In this document: piece after piece, positions 36,362 to 48,250 of the stretch
How the letters are laid out: each line of letters begins with the position of its first letter
Position numbering within the stretch: the first letter of the stretch is position 1
NCBI RefSeq assembly: GCF_000787575.1
Contig: NW_012236526.1
Location: forward strand, 372,001-436,000
DNA: 64,000 bases
From: Acytostelium subglobosum LB1
Lineage: Eukaryota; Evosea; Eumycetozoa; Acytosteliales; Acytosteliaceae
Reading direction: 5' to 3'
Position numbers and translations under genes: made by a program
Notes under the pieces: model-generated
Databases searched by the model: none
What the model was told of the DNA's origin: nothing
What the model saw: only the letters and a program-made list of their open reading frames with translations

Positions 36362-37122
36362 TTTAAAAAATGGTAATTATTATAATATTTAGTTGAATAT
36401 TTGATTGATTGATTGTTTGGTTGTAGTTTGTTTGAATATGATATTGACAGTCTTGATCAAATTTAGTTTAAATAGGATATCAATCGAACAAACAGTATAT
36501 TCCATTGATTGATTAAATGTAAATGCCCAATATTTGACGTTCCATATGGAATTGGATATTTTTATGTTTGTTCAAAAATGTTCATAAATAGAAGATCAGC
36601 GAATGTCCTTCCATTTCGAAGTTTCCCGATCGGTCCGACCAGTATCGTTACTTATACTTTCGTAAAATATATTATTATTATAAAAACTCAATCACATATA
36701 GGATAATATTATTTTTATATTATTATATTTATTATATATAATAAATATTAATATGATCAATTGGAGTTTCATATGCACTATCGTAATAATCACAAAGTGT
36801 GAGCGTGGTAGGGGTTAGTGCCATCAGTGTTACTCTAATTGATGGTAACACTACAAAATAAGGGCTCAACTCTATTGATGACCAAGTGTGTGTACACATA
36901 CACAATCATTAAATACTTGTGGCCACATGTGATAATTGTATGTGAATTCTTTATATGTAAAGTGTATTTACAGGCAGTAGCCACTATTCATATGATACAA
37001 CAATTACCCTACACTCTCTTCACTACATTGTATGATCTAATTGATCATGTATTATTATTCACTCTGATTGATTGATTATTAGATAAAGATAGAACCATTT
37101 ATTAATGGTTATTCCTTCGAGT
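36362..37122. promoter_or_regulatory. divergent AT-rich spacer: GST / M66 gene
   Basis: 761 bp between divergent starts and the most AT-rich stretch of the window (about 36655-36760). It contains an 8-bp inverted repeat at 36826-36852 (AGTGTTAC...GTAACACT) and TGATTGAT runs. No gene is found. Confidence 0.45.
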
Positions 37123-40045
37123 ATGACTATAAAGTCTATAAATCTAATATCAATATTTGTCATTATTATTATTATTTCAGCGACTACTACTAATGGTATG
37201 ATTCCATCCAGAAAAAAATCTCAAAAACTAGTGAACTAATCTTTAATCAAACAGCTGATAGATCACCATTGGCACCACAATGTCGTAGTTATAGTTGTCC
37301 GGTGGATCAGGTGTGTGTAGCATGTCTTGGAGCACCTATGTGCATGCCGATATGTAGATTCCTACAATGTAACACTCCAAACACTCAATGTACGATTGCT
37401 ATTGGTACAGATGGTCTGTTTGAGCCAAGATGTATCAGACTTAGTCTTCCGACCTCATCCCCATTATCAACTACATCTGCAACATCTGCAACATCTGCAA
37501 CATCAATACCAACAACAACCACAACATCAACACCAATGACTACATCGGTATCATCAACAACAACATCAATACCAACTACTTCTATACCAATGACAACATC
37601 TTCTTCTGAACCACCATCATCTTCGGATTCACCATCCTCTGAATCATCATTATCATCTGAATCACCTTCATCTGATTCAGAATCTATGTCCTCAGAGTCA
37701 AGGGGACCTTCATCTTCAGAGTCTATTTCATCTTCATCTTCTGTGGAATCAAGCGAACCAGGTCCAACACCAAAACCAACTTCGACTCCCACTCCTCAAT
37801 CATCAGAGCAACCAACAGAACCACCTACGGAGCCACCAACAGAACCACCAACAGAGCCTCCAACTGAGCCTCCCACTGAGCCCCCTACTGAGCCTCCAAC
37901 CACCAAACCAACTGAGCCTCCTACTGAGCCTCCAACGACAAAACCAACTGAGCCTCCAACAGAGCCTCCAACTACAAAACCAACTGAGCCTCCAACTGAG
38001 CCTCCAACGACCAAACCAACTGAGCCTCCAACTGAGCCTCCAACTACAAAACCAACAGAGCCACCAACTGAACCTCCAACTACCAAACCAACTGAGCCCC
38101 CTACCGAGCCACCTACCGAACCACCAACTGAGTCACCAACTCCTGCACCAACACCAGTCAAATTCGATTCTTACTTTGCCCAGTCACATGTGCTGCCGCC
38201 TCAAGGAAAGCCTTGGAATCTCAAGGGCCAGAAGAATGAGCTTCATCTTACCGGCGATCGTGATACACTTCTGATTGTCAAGGCCAAGCCAGTCCCACCT
38301 ACCACAACAGGTAGAAAGTTCGTTCGCAACGCACATGCAGACGACTTTACCGCCCCGCCCAAGGTCGACATCTACACACCAACGGCTGCATGGACGGTCA
38401 ACAACCCAAGCGCTGTGGCATTGGCAACAACACTCACAACCAACCCACCAGCACTCCTCCCGCCAACCGAGTCCAAAGGCGACCCGGTCTTCACCAATGC
38501 CTACTCAGTGCGCATACCTCGCAAATTCATCAAGCCTGGCATGAAGCTGGTGGTCGATGGTGACGAGACCCAGGCCATCTTCCCCAAGGTCGGCATGGAC
38601 AGCACGATGAAGTTGTTCATTCTACCAATCTATTTGCTTGGTGCCAGGAAGGGCGAGGAGATACCACTGAGCAGGCTGTACCCTGAGGAGGTCAACAAGA
38701 AGGCAATGTTCCAGGAGTGGCCTTGGGCAAATCTCGATGTTGGCATGCATCCAATGTGTGACCTGACCTCGAAACAAATAGCCATTCAACCAATCAACGG
38801 CAAACAGGCATATAAGATGGATATGACCAAGACATTATCAGATCCAACGATACTGATGCCAAGTCTCCTTCCACTTCTAGCTGCCCTACAAATTGCAAGT
38901 TGTGATCAGTTGACTAACATGTTGTACTACGCTCCATTGATTGTCTTGGATGGACCAACTGGAAACAATATCAATATCCCATCAGGACTTGGTGGCAACA
39001 GAGTTGGAACAGGTGATGCAGAATACACCGGTATATTCATCCAAGAGATGGGTCGTGCCATGGGTGCCCGTGTAAGTGTCAATGTACCCTCGCCTCGCTC
39101 ATTCACTCACTTACTCATTCAATCATTCAATCAAATGAACATATATAGAATGCTGGCGATGCCTATAATGATGGAACATATCCTTATGTGGATGGAAGTT
39201 TGTTTGGCTCGGTCAATGGATTCGATATGGATCACAATGAGTTCTTGACCATCTTTATACCTTCAAACTCAACAGACTATGCCACATGCAAGACTACTAA
39301 TGTGTTGAAGGATGGCAAGTGTGTGAAACAGGATCCAATGAAGGATGGAGCAGGTGATCAATCAAAAGGCTACATCTACACAATGTTCTCAGACTTTAAC
39401 CAAGGCCTGTTCCAACGTTATATCGAAGGCACATTAATATACCGCCCTGATAGAGATGTCTATGAGTCATGGGATACGACCAACCTGGCATGGGTCGAGC
39501 GTCCAAAGGTACTCACTCGCGACAAGGGCCTTAATGGTATCAATGATGGCTTGCCCAAACAACGCAATGCCTCCATCTACACAGTGGTCATGCAGTACAA
39601 CTCTGCTGTTGGATCGACCTGTGGCGCGGACTGTTCCATCGTCTATCCACTGTCCCAAAAGCACTTTGGAAACATGGCCGACTACATCGATCCCAACGAC
39701 CCTGTTCAGCTCAAGAGGATCACTGATCCCTCTGGCGACCTGTCGCAGTTCTGCTACGCGTCTGGCTGTGACTACACGATACGCGTCACCTATGCCGATG
39801 GCACCAAGTGGACCAAGCTCCAGCAAAAGGGACAACGTGTAGCTTCCCAGCCAACATCAGACACACTTGATCCCGAGACACAAGACCCAACCAAACCCAA
39901 GAGTTTGGTATGGTTTGTTGAGAACTTCCCTGCCTTTGTCAATGGGGACATACTTCCAACATTAGTCGAGCTACTCTGGACACCCAAAGGATACTCGGGT
40001 CCAACGCCATCCAATGCCAAAGTACTTCTAAGTCTTCCTGTATAA
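37123..40045 (+). CDS. M66 (dictomallein/StcE-type) protease homologue with mucin-like stalk, active site lost
   Basis: Exons 37123-37195, 37255-39071 and 39149-40045 give 928 residues. The N-terminus is a signal peptide (IFVIIIIISATTTNG), followed by a Cys-rich segment (about 30-75), then a Ser/Thr/Pro mucin-like stalk (about 80-350) with TEPPTEPPTTKP repeats. The rest matches M66 peptidases such as dictomallein. At the metal site the family needs HExxHxxGxxH, but here it is QEMGRAMGAR (from residue 621), with all zinc His gone while the flanks (YPYVDGSLFGS and FDMDHNEFL) are kept. So this host gene most likely encodes a non-catalytic secreted lectin-like or adhesive pseudo-protease. A sequence error could change single bases, but two codons would need to be wrong. 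Confidence 0.85.
37807..38140. repeat. coding Thr-Glu-Pro-Pro minisatellite
   Basis: A 12-bp unit for TEPP and a longer 36-bp unit (TEPPTEPPTTKP) repeated about six times inside the M66-like gene. Synonymous changes between units show the array is not freshly copied. The opposite strand is open and Gly/Val-rich only because of this repeat. Confidence 0.9.
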
Positions 40046-40063
40046 AGAATCATCGTCATCAGC

Positions 40064-40069
40064 AATAAA
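40064..40069 (+). terminator. AATAAA signal (M66-like gene)
   Basis: AATAAA 18 bp after the stop codon. Confidence 0.5.
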
Positions 40070-40242
40070 GAAGAAGTAGAGACGGCAAGTGATTGTAGAA
40101 GTGAGTGAAGAATGGTCCAACTTCCAATTTTTGAAAAAGACGATGATTTGATCATTTTGTGTGTTTGACATTACTTCTGATCAACTCGAGTTCCTCATTC
40201 AATTACAATCGTACACATACATACATATATACTTTATACAAG

Positions 40243-40860
40243 ATGAACAATCTGTCTATAAAGTCACTGACAAGATCATTGACCACCTTGTCAGTAGCCA
40301 CAGAATCACCTCTATTATACAGGTATGAATGAATGATCGATCAATCACTCAATCAATCTATGAAGCGATGATTAACAAAGAATGAATCAAACAATAGGAA
40401 CTATGGTCGTGTTATAGACACTATTGAAGTACCAGAAGGACTTGAGAGGTTTAATAGACCACATAGACGTCAACCTACACATGCTCGCAAGCGTAGAGTA
40501 GTTAGATTGATTCAGACTAGAGCCAATCTTAGACTTAAGGAGCATCAGAAACCTATTAGCAACTGGCGCAATGCACCACAGAATCATCTGCCCAAGTTTG
40601 ATGAGAGCAAGGTCAAGCCAAAGATCGACTACAAGGCACGTGTGGATCAGCGACTCGACGAGCCATTCGGCTGGAGGAAGCGTCAGGAGCAGCGCGAGCA
40701 GTTCATCAAGCAGAAGGAGGAGGAGTTCCTCAGCCAGCTGCGAGTCAAGAGAAGTCAGCGTGAAGAGGAGCTGCAGCGAATGAACGAGGCCAAGCGCGAG
40801 GCATTGGAAGCAAGACGTCTGCAACAACAACAACAGACACTGCTATCGACGTCAAACTAA
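40243..40860 (+). CDS. small basic protein, probably mitochondrial
   Basis: Exons 40243-40322 and 40398-40860 give 180 residues. The N-terminus (MNNLSIKSLTRSLTTLSVAT) is amphipathic, Ser/Thr/Arg-rich and free of acidic residues to residue 20, like a mitochondrial presequence. The body is very basic (HRRQPTHARKRRVVRLIQTR), and the C-terminal half is a charged helix (RKRQEQREQFIKQKEEEFLS) likely to form a coiled coil. These features suit a mitochondrial ribosomal or RNA-binding protein, but I do not recognise the family. The gene converges with the glutamate dehydrogenase gene (107 bp between stops). Confidence 0.75.
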
Positions 40861-40967
40861 AGCGAGCGAACGAATGACATAGACAACAGATATATATATA
40901 AATGATGATGAATCAACGATTAAGATACACATAAGTATACACTTTATTGATCAATCAATCAATCGAT

Positions 40968-43900
40968 CTATGCCAGGAGACGAGTGATGAATGTGAAGAA
41001 GGCAAACTCTGGGCTGGACAGACCACACTCGTAGACGAAACGACTGGCGAGGTAGGCGCCAAAGATGGCCTTGACGTAGGGCACGGGAACACGCTCGACA
41101 ATAGCATCAACACCAACAAGACGAAGGAGCTCGGGTGGACAGGCGGCGGCAATGACCTTCTTTCTGAGCACAACGTTGTCCCAGAGTGGCGAGCTCTGGA
41201 TCGAGTCGTTGAGCGAGTTGATCTTGTCTGAGATCAGGTCGGTCAGGATGGTGCGTGGCGTCTTGGTCTTGGCGTTCTCGCGCCAGATGCAGTCAAACTC
41301 GAGACGGGCGTTCTCCTCAATCGTGCGATGCACGTCACCAATGTACGCCTGGTAGAAGGCGGGCACGACGCCAGCCTTGACACACATGTGTTGGTCAAAC
41401 TCGGCGTCGTTGAGTGCAAGCGCGGACAGGACTTCGAGCGACGATGATGTCACACCTCCCTTGTTGGCTGAGGCGTCCTTGAAGATGATGGCACCCTTCT
41501 CCTCGAGGATGAGACGGGCCTTTTGAGTGAAGAACAGGTTGGCGCCCTCGACGATGATCGGGAAGCGGCACTCACCATTGCTTGTGAACAGTTTGTCGAC
41601 GTTGGTGATGCCAACCGCTTCTGGGCGACCACCACATGGCACAAAGATGTCGGCGGCGGCCAGTGGGTGCAGATGGAAGTTGTTGCGGAACATGAGACCG
41701 CTCTCAACAAACTCGCCACCTGGCAGTGTGACGTCATTCTCGGCTACGTCCACTAAGAAACCATTAGCGCTCAAACGCGTCTTGTCAAAGAAACGAGCCA
41801 TCTGACGCTTGCCGGCGACACGCTCCAACTCCTCGCGGTTCAGGCCCAATGGGTCGTAGAGCACACCACTGCCATCGACAACACCGATTGTCTTGTCTTT
41901 GGAGATCTTGATCTCGTTGGAGCCGAGGTCACCGTCTGGACCACCAGTCTGGAACTTGCTGCATTGAGCTTCGTCGCGACCAAGCTTGGCCAACGTGCCA
42001 AGTACGTATTGATGTATCGAGCGAGTGGTCATGCCGTACAGGTCGTGAGGGATACCACCGCGTGTCAATGACTTGCCAGTGGTGAAGGCTTTCCAGAAGT
42101 GTGCCCCGCGTGCCTTGGCATGCTCCGAGGCCCAGTCCATAAAGTCTGCTGTGCCCTCGTCTGGGCCGAGGAAGAGGATCTCCTCGCGAGCATAGTGATC
42201 GACAATCTCGACGTTGGGCAGGAGCAGGTCGAGCAAGCCATCAATGTACTTCCTAAAGGCCACCTCAGCCTTGTTCTGGTGGTCGAGACTGAGTAGCACT
42301 GTTCCCTTGCTGCCACCCTCGGGTATGTCCTTGTTCTTGGACTGCTGTGTCGAGGCCAGATTGTAGTTCTCATCGAACAAAGACGAGCTGTTGTGGTCGT
42401 ACTGTGTGCCATTGAGAGCGCGGATGATACGAATGCCACCACGAGCAATGTCGCGGAAACGGATGTGGAAGCCACGGAACTCAGATCCCACGACAAAGAA
42501 CACGGCAAATGGACGTGAGGCGTACTCCTTGGCCGAGAGGAAGCCTGGGTCCAGACGGAAGGACAGGGCAGTCTTGGTCTGCTTGTAGAAGTTGGTCTTG
42601 AGGAGGTGTCTGTTGAAAGAGAGCACAGCGCCAAAGATCTGAGTGTCGAGCTCGTTGTTGACTGAGCGCTTGATCTGGGCTAGGATCTCCTGGCCGTGGT
42701 TAACGTCGTACTTTAGTGCACCGCCAGTGTTGGAGGCGTTGTGGTAACGCTCAAAGTCGGTGTATAGGAGCTTGACAAGCTCGGGGAACTGGACGATGGC
42801 ATCACGCACACGGCCCTCGGTGAAGGTGTCCTTGCTTAGACGGGTCTTCAACTGGGCGAGCATGGACTGCTTGGCAGGGTCGTCACCAATAGCTTGTGCC
42901 AGGGCTGAGTACTCGGTGGCATAACGGTTCAAGAACTGATAAGCGAACTTCCAGGCAACGTAGGCATATGTCACCTCTGGGAAAGACAACTGATGAGACA
43001 GGAACAGTGGAGTCAATGAAGTACGTGGGAGTACGTATACCAGTGATGCCTACATTGATTGATTGAATGAGCGTGAGTGATTGAGCGATTGGAATAGTTA
43101 CATCATACAAGGTGGATACATACCTGCTCAGCAATCTTGTTGATGAGTGTGTTGATGTCAACCTCGGGGTGGAGTGGACGGAGATAGACAGAGTAGATGA
43201 CGATGCCATTGGAGAACTGCTCGACGTCCTTGTGTGTGGCGTACATTTGGTGGAAGTGGTAGAGCTCAGAAATGGCCGACCAGTATGAGTGGGTGGATCC
43301 ACGACGGTGGGCAATGACAAGACGAGCTCCATTGGACTTGTATGGGAAGTGCTGGATGACTGGTCCCAGACGATGTACTGCCTGCGACATGATGTCCGAG
43401 TAGATGGTCTTGGTCTCCTTGGAGGCGCGTGCCAAGAAGTTGAGATCGCCAACTTTGTTAAGGTCGGTCTCCAACTCTGATGTGACGTTGCTGTTGGCAA
43501 AGACTGGCTTGGTTAGATGGTAGAGACGCAGATGGATGGGTGCATCGACCGACACTGTGCCCGTAGTACGGTAACAGGCCAGACGGAAGCCGTGTGGCGC
43601 ATTGACATCAACCTTAGTAGATTGGTTTCCCTCTCCAAAGTACTGAGACTCGATCAGTTGCTCGATGGCCATGGCTGGAGAGTCGCGCTTGCCTGGGTTG
43701 GAACGTGTGATGAAGGTGGCCGAGCCCTCGGTCTTGGACTGCAGCTGGATCTCCAGCTTGGAGCCGGTGGCATGTGAGATCATCTTGGCGGCATAGAGCG
43801 ACAGGATGTGCTTGGCAACGACCAACGATGGAGTGCACTCAAAGTAGCTGTTGTCGAGTCCCAGCTTGCAGTAGAACCAGTTGACCTCGTCGTCGATGCG

Positions 43901-44092
43901 AGACTTCTCAATCAAATGCTCGGTGGACAGCATGGTCTTGACCTCGTGTGCCTGCTGCTTGAAAGGGCAAGCCTCGAGCAAATCCTTAATTGGCGAAGCA
44001 ACATCCTTTGCACCAGCGGTGAAGTAGGCCGGTACCTTATTGGAATGAATATTTTGTGTTATCTCTTGACTGGCAGAGAGTGATTCAATCAT
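40968..44092 (-). CDS. glud2: NAD-dependent glutamate dehydrogenase, large type
   Basis: Two coding exons (44092-43124 and 43049-40968) give 1,016 residues, close to the about 1,040-residue D. discoideum GDH2. It converts glutamate to 2-oxoglutarate and ammonia with NAD. The N-terminal third is the regulatory part unique to this class. The catalytic core includes GFHIRFRDIARGGIRII, a lysine-bearing KGTVLLSL, DEGTADFMDWASEHA, FKTGGPDGDLGSNEIKISKD and DVAENDVTLPGGEFVESG. Ammonia from amino-acid breakdown is important in Dictyostelium starvation and development. The 74 bp intron is placed at EQ|ASLVY. The 5' side has a (TGAT)n run (44147-44170). I see no targeting peptide. Confidence 0.93.
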
Positions 44093-44739
44093 TCTTTCTT
44101 TGTTTGTTTGAATATATCTATGTATAACAATATGTTAATGTTTATGTGATTGATTGATTGATTGATTGATTAGAAGATTGATTGATTGAGTTGATGATGG
44201 ATGTTATGCGTCACCTCACTCTCTAGCCTTTGTAAGTTGGTTGGTAGTTTGATTGACCGTCTCTCTATTTAACCTTGCTAGACCATCCATGGTTCCCTTG
44301 TTTCTCCCAGCACCATCACTCACTTATGATGAATAAATAACCTTTGGGAACTCGATCAATCACACACCCATAATGATCGACTCGAGTGTGTGAGTGTGAG
44401 TGAAGGGATGTGTGGTGTGTGGTGAGTGATCAATGATGTTGTGTGGGGAAATTTCAATTCCAACGTGATTTACCACTGATTAATCACAAGAATGATCAAC
44501 CTATTCCAGTGAGAATACTCATACAGATAGATAGATAGATACACACTCTGTATATCAAGTGTTGCCAACACAACATTCAATCACTCACTCGCTCACACAC
44601 AAGTTCGATGAATGTACAAAGGTCACTTTATGTGTGATTGATGATCATAATGAATCAATCAACGACATTGATTGGTAATTGCCAACCAAGTATACTTGTG
44701 TGTTAGTTAGTTGGTTAGTTCGATAGGATAGGTAGTCGT
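44093..44739. other. GDH upstream / protease 3' spacer
   Basis: 647 bp between two minus-strand genes. It contains the GDH promoter side (TGATTGAT repeats near 44150) and a GT-rich block at 44385-44430. One CCCATAA-like string at 44366 resembles the dictyostelid small-RNA upstream box, but no RNA gene is seen downstream. Confidence 0.4.
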
Positions 44740-46503
44740 TTATGGAAGAGCGGCAACGTAGGCCAACAAATTCTTGAAGACTGGAGTACCAAGTCCAGTG
44801 ATTGGGTCCCAACCAGCGGTGGCGTAGAAGCCGTCGGCCTTGGTGCAGCACTCCTCAGTGCAGAGGTTGTTGCCAATGGTGATGTCGTTGAAGCAGCTGG
44901 CTGGTGCACTGTAGAGCAATGGGTTGATGAAGCCCAGTGGACTCTTGCCGGCGTTCAGACGGAAGGAGTTGAGCAGGGCGATGATACCACCCCAGACTGG
45001 AGTCGAGGCGGAGGTACCGTCGACGACCAGCGAGCTGCCGTGCTTGTAGATGACGTAGTTGTGGCCGAGAGCGGCAACGTCTGGGAAGGCACGGTTGGAG
45101 GCGTTGAACTTGGTCGAGTCTGGGAGGACTACGCCCGAGCTGAGGTAGGCGGCAACTTGGGCCGACTGGTACGAGGGCATTGGGGCGTAGGTGGAGAAAC
45201 CGCCACCACTGGTGATGAGGGCCTCTGGGTGCGAGCACACGATCTCTGAGGTGGAGTTGGCGCACTTCTTGTCAGTGCAGAAGGGTGGGATTGCGTCGTC
45301 CGACTGCTGGCTGGCGGCGGGGGCGGCGGCGAGCATGGTGGCACCGACGGCCAGGACGTATGGTGACGAACCTGGGAAGGTGTTGGACATTGGGGTCTTG
45401 GTGCTGAGGCAGTCGTTGTTGGAGTCACCTGGGGCGCCCTGGTCACCAGAGGCGACGACGGTGGTGATTCCACGGACTCCCATCTTCATGAACTCGACGT
45501 TGACACGGTTGATGTAGTCGGCGTTGGTCTCGTTGCTTGGGCAGCTGACCAGCGAGCAGGTCATGTCCTCGGGCCAGCCCCAGGAGATGGAGACGACGAG
45601 GGGTGCGGGGTAGGTCGAGGCCATCTCGGCGACGAACTCGTACATCCAGCCATCGACAACCCAAAACCAGAGATCGGCAGACTGAGCGGTGGCGCCACCG
45701 TACTGGACGTCGAGGATCGACTCGTCGTCTGGCAGGAAGGTGTCGAAGCGGCCGACGGTGTGGGACACGTTGAAGGGGGGAATGCCCATGAACTGCGAGA
45801 AGGTCACGAGGTCGGCGGGGAGGAATGCGTGGTCGTTCTGGAACTCAGCAAGGCAGAGCGATGAGTTGGCGTTGTTGGCGTAGCCGGATGGGATTCCGTA
45901 CACATTCTGGATGGTCTCGGGGATGACGTATCCCTTGTCGACTGGGGTGGCACCGGCGGTGACGGTCTGGCGACGGGGTGCGGGGCGCTGCTTGGTGTAT
46001 GGGAGCTCGGTGATACCGGCGATCATGTGCACGGCGCTGTCAAACTGGGCGGGCACGGTGTACATCTCCGAGGCACGGATGATGTTGTAGTTCTTCTTGA
46101 TCTTGTGAGCATAGACGTACATGTCGACGGCAAAGATGCTCTCGATGGCCTTGACGGTGGCCTCAGCCTTGATAAAGTCGCGGTGGTTCTCAATGTTGAA
46201 GGCGCCGCTCTGGGTGAGGAAGGCGACAATCTCCTCAGAGACGTGGTTGGCGGGTGCCACCAAGTCGAGGATCTGCTCAACGCTCCAGTGCTTGCCGTAG
46301 TTGGCCGACGAGGGGTCGGACACGTCGTACAGGGTGTTCTCGAGTACGTCAATGTTTTGCTGGCGGAGTGCCACGCGGAACTCCAGCACCTCGTTGGCTG
46401 GTGCTCTAACAGTCTGTCTCCAATGCTTTGATTGACGCTCAGCTGCTGTTGAGGCAGATGCCAACAAGCAGAGTGCAATAATGACTGATACAAATAACTT
46501 CAT
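44740..46503 (-). CDS. sedolisin (S53) serine-carboxyl peptidase, TPP1-like
   Basis: Single exon, 587 residues with a signal peptide (MKLFVSVIIALCLLASASTA). The pro-domain (about 20-190) is of the S53_N type (SSANYGKHWSVEQILDLVAP). The catalytic domain has the Glu/Asp pair in ESILDVQYG, the oxyanion Asp in ASGDQGAP, and the Ser in DGTSASTPVWGG; all are present. The calcium site near the C-terminus is seen in GWDPITGLGTPVF. This is an acid, lysosomal tripeptidyl-peptidase type enzyme (as in human TPP1), made as a zymogen. Its codons are highly biased with strong GC, which suggests high expression. It is divergent from the SR-protein gene. Confidence 0.94.
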   Translation of the reverse strand: MKLFVSVIIALCLLASASTAAERQSKHWRQTVRAPANEVLEFRVALRQQNIDVLENTLYDVSDPSSANYGKHWSVEQILDLVAPANHVSEEIVAFLTQSGAFNIENHRDFIKAEATVKAIESIFAVDMYVYAHKIKKNYNIIRASEMYTVPAQFDSAVHMIAGITELPYTKQRPAPRRQTVTAGATPVDKGYVIPETIQNVYGIPSGYANNANSSLCLAEFQNDHAFLPADLVTFSQFMGIPPFNVSHTVGRFDTFLPDDESILDVQYGGATAQSADLWFWVVDGWMYEFVAEMASTYPAPLVVSISWGWPEDMTCSLVSCPSNETNADYINRVNVEFMKMGVRGITTVVASGDQGAPGDSNNDCLSTKTPMSNTFPGSSPYVLAVGATMLAAAPAASQQSDDAIPPFCTDKKCANSTSEIVCSHPEALITSGGGFSTYAPMPSYQSAQVAAYLSSGVVLPDSTKFNASNRAFPDVAALGHNYVIYKHGSSLVVDGTSASTPVWGGIIALLNSFRLNAGKSPLGFINPLLYSAPASCFNDITIGNNLCTEECCTKADGFYATAGWDPITGLGTPVFKNLLAYVAALP

Positions 46504-47479
46504 TATATATTATATATGTTTGATTGTTTGATTGAGTGATTGATTGATTTGTTTGATTGATTGAGTTTTTGAGTGAGTGCAAAGCTGCAAGGCAATGGCC
46601 TAGGCCGTGTCCGTCCCTCCGACAAGCACTGCACGCATACAGCAGCAAGTGACCCAATGATGGGATTGTTGGATGGACAGTCGTGTGTGTTTGGCCCCCT
46701 TTGTCACTTCATGATTGTCATCGTGTTGCGCGTTCATTCATGCCAACATTGGTACATCCCACACACTCTTGATGGATATTTTAGTGAATTGTTGAGTCAG
46801 AAGACTCCAAAGAACAAGGTTTGGGTAACTGGGGAGATAATTTAAGGACTCAAACCTTCTTCTACACATTCCAAACCATTGAATAACTTTCAATCTACTA
46901 TTCCAATAGTTAGTTATAAATATACACGATCAACATCATATTTATAAGTCCCTTGTCTCTTAGTTTAGAATACATTCTCCAAGGTGCTTTACGACCTAAT
47001 TTGGAATTGATCATCACTTCACCATTGTGATGATCACAACAACATTCATCTCATTCATGCACTCATCAAAGGTTGTATTCTTTGGAGTTGAATCATAGGA
47101 CACATAAGACCTCATTGGATGTTGTCAATCTTATGTGAGTGTTGGAATAGAATGAATGATTGAGTGAATGAATGAGTGATTGAAACCGATTGATGAACTT
47201 TGATAAGACACGGAACTTCAAAAAGTTATTTTATTTCTGTTTGGAATAAAAAAAACCAAATTCTCTCACCCTCTTCGCGTTCAAGTTCAACAACTCACTC
47301 ACTCACCAACATCTCTATCTCACCGTCTATTCATTCCATTCACTCACTCACTCATTTATTCTTTGTTTGATAACTTTGTATTATATTTATATATTTATAT
47401 ATACTTATATATTTATATATAATTATAATATATATTATTATATAGTTGTTGTAAGAGTAAATAGAATAGATAGATAAAT
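46504..47479. promoter_or_regulatory. 976 bp divergent spacer: sedolisin / SR protein
   Basis: It holds TGATTGAT repeats next to the sedolisin start, a perfect 10-bp inverted repeat at 47007-47035 (TGATCATCAC...GTGATGATCA), and an AT-rich TATATA block (47390-47450) just before the SR-protein ATG. A plus-strand frame of 90 codons at 46573 has no coding signs. Confidence 0.45.
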
Positions 47480-48219
47480 ATGGACAGAGAAAGTAGATCA
47501 AGGTCTGGAGAGAGACGTGCCGATTCAGGCAATGGAGAGCGTGGAAGTCGTTCGAGAGATCGTTCAAGATCGAGATCAGGCGATAACAACGGTGGCAACA
47601 ACAACAACCGTGATAGATCAGGATCTCGCGGTGGAGCCCTCGCTGAGGGACTCGAGGACCGTCGTATCTACGTTGGTCACATCTCAACCAAGACCAGACG
47701 TGACGACATTGAGGACAGGTTCAGAAAATTCGGAAAGATTCTAAGTCTTGATATCAAGGCTGGTTATGCTTTTGTTGTAAGTTATTTAGTTTATTATTTG
47801 TTTGTTAAATATTAATCAATCAAATAATCGATCAAACAAATAAATAGGAATATGAGGATGAGAAGTGCGCAAATGATGCCATTCAAGAGATGAATGACAT
47901 GGATATCGATGGATCAAGAATCCTTGTTCAAAAGTCACATGGCGGAAGAAAGAGAAACGCTGATGAGTGTTACATCTGTCATGGAAGAGGTCATTGGTAT
48001 GTATTATTATTGATTGATTGAGTGATTCATTCATGTACTTACTATGTATTCATGTTCACATATTTAGGGCTCGTAACTGTCCAAGGAACAACTCTAGGTA
48101 ATTATCTCCTCTTTAACCCTATCCCCCAACAACAACCAACTATCACCGCCGGCCTCGTCTCGCCCGCTACACGCCACTATCCCATCATCCCCCATGTCAT
48201 CACCTCCACCCAGGTAGCA

Positions 48220-48250
<31 letters not shown>

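Noticed and set aside
37385-38161. Long minus-strand frames rich in Gly, Val and Asp opposite the M66-like gene
   Set aside because: They mirror the TEPP and Ser/Thr repeats of the real gene and have no independent structure or homology.
44366-44440. CCCATAA box, possible upstream element of a small RNA gene
   Set aside because: No Class I RNA stem or 3' consensus follows; one 7-mer by chance is expected.
46573-46845. 90-codon plus-strand frame in the sedolisin/SR spacer
   Set aside because: No homology, no signal peptide, no intron support, and placed in a promoter.
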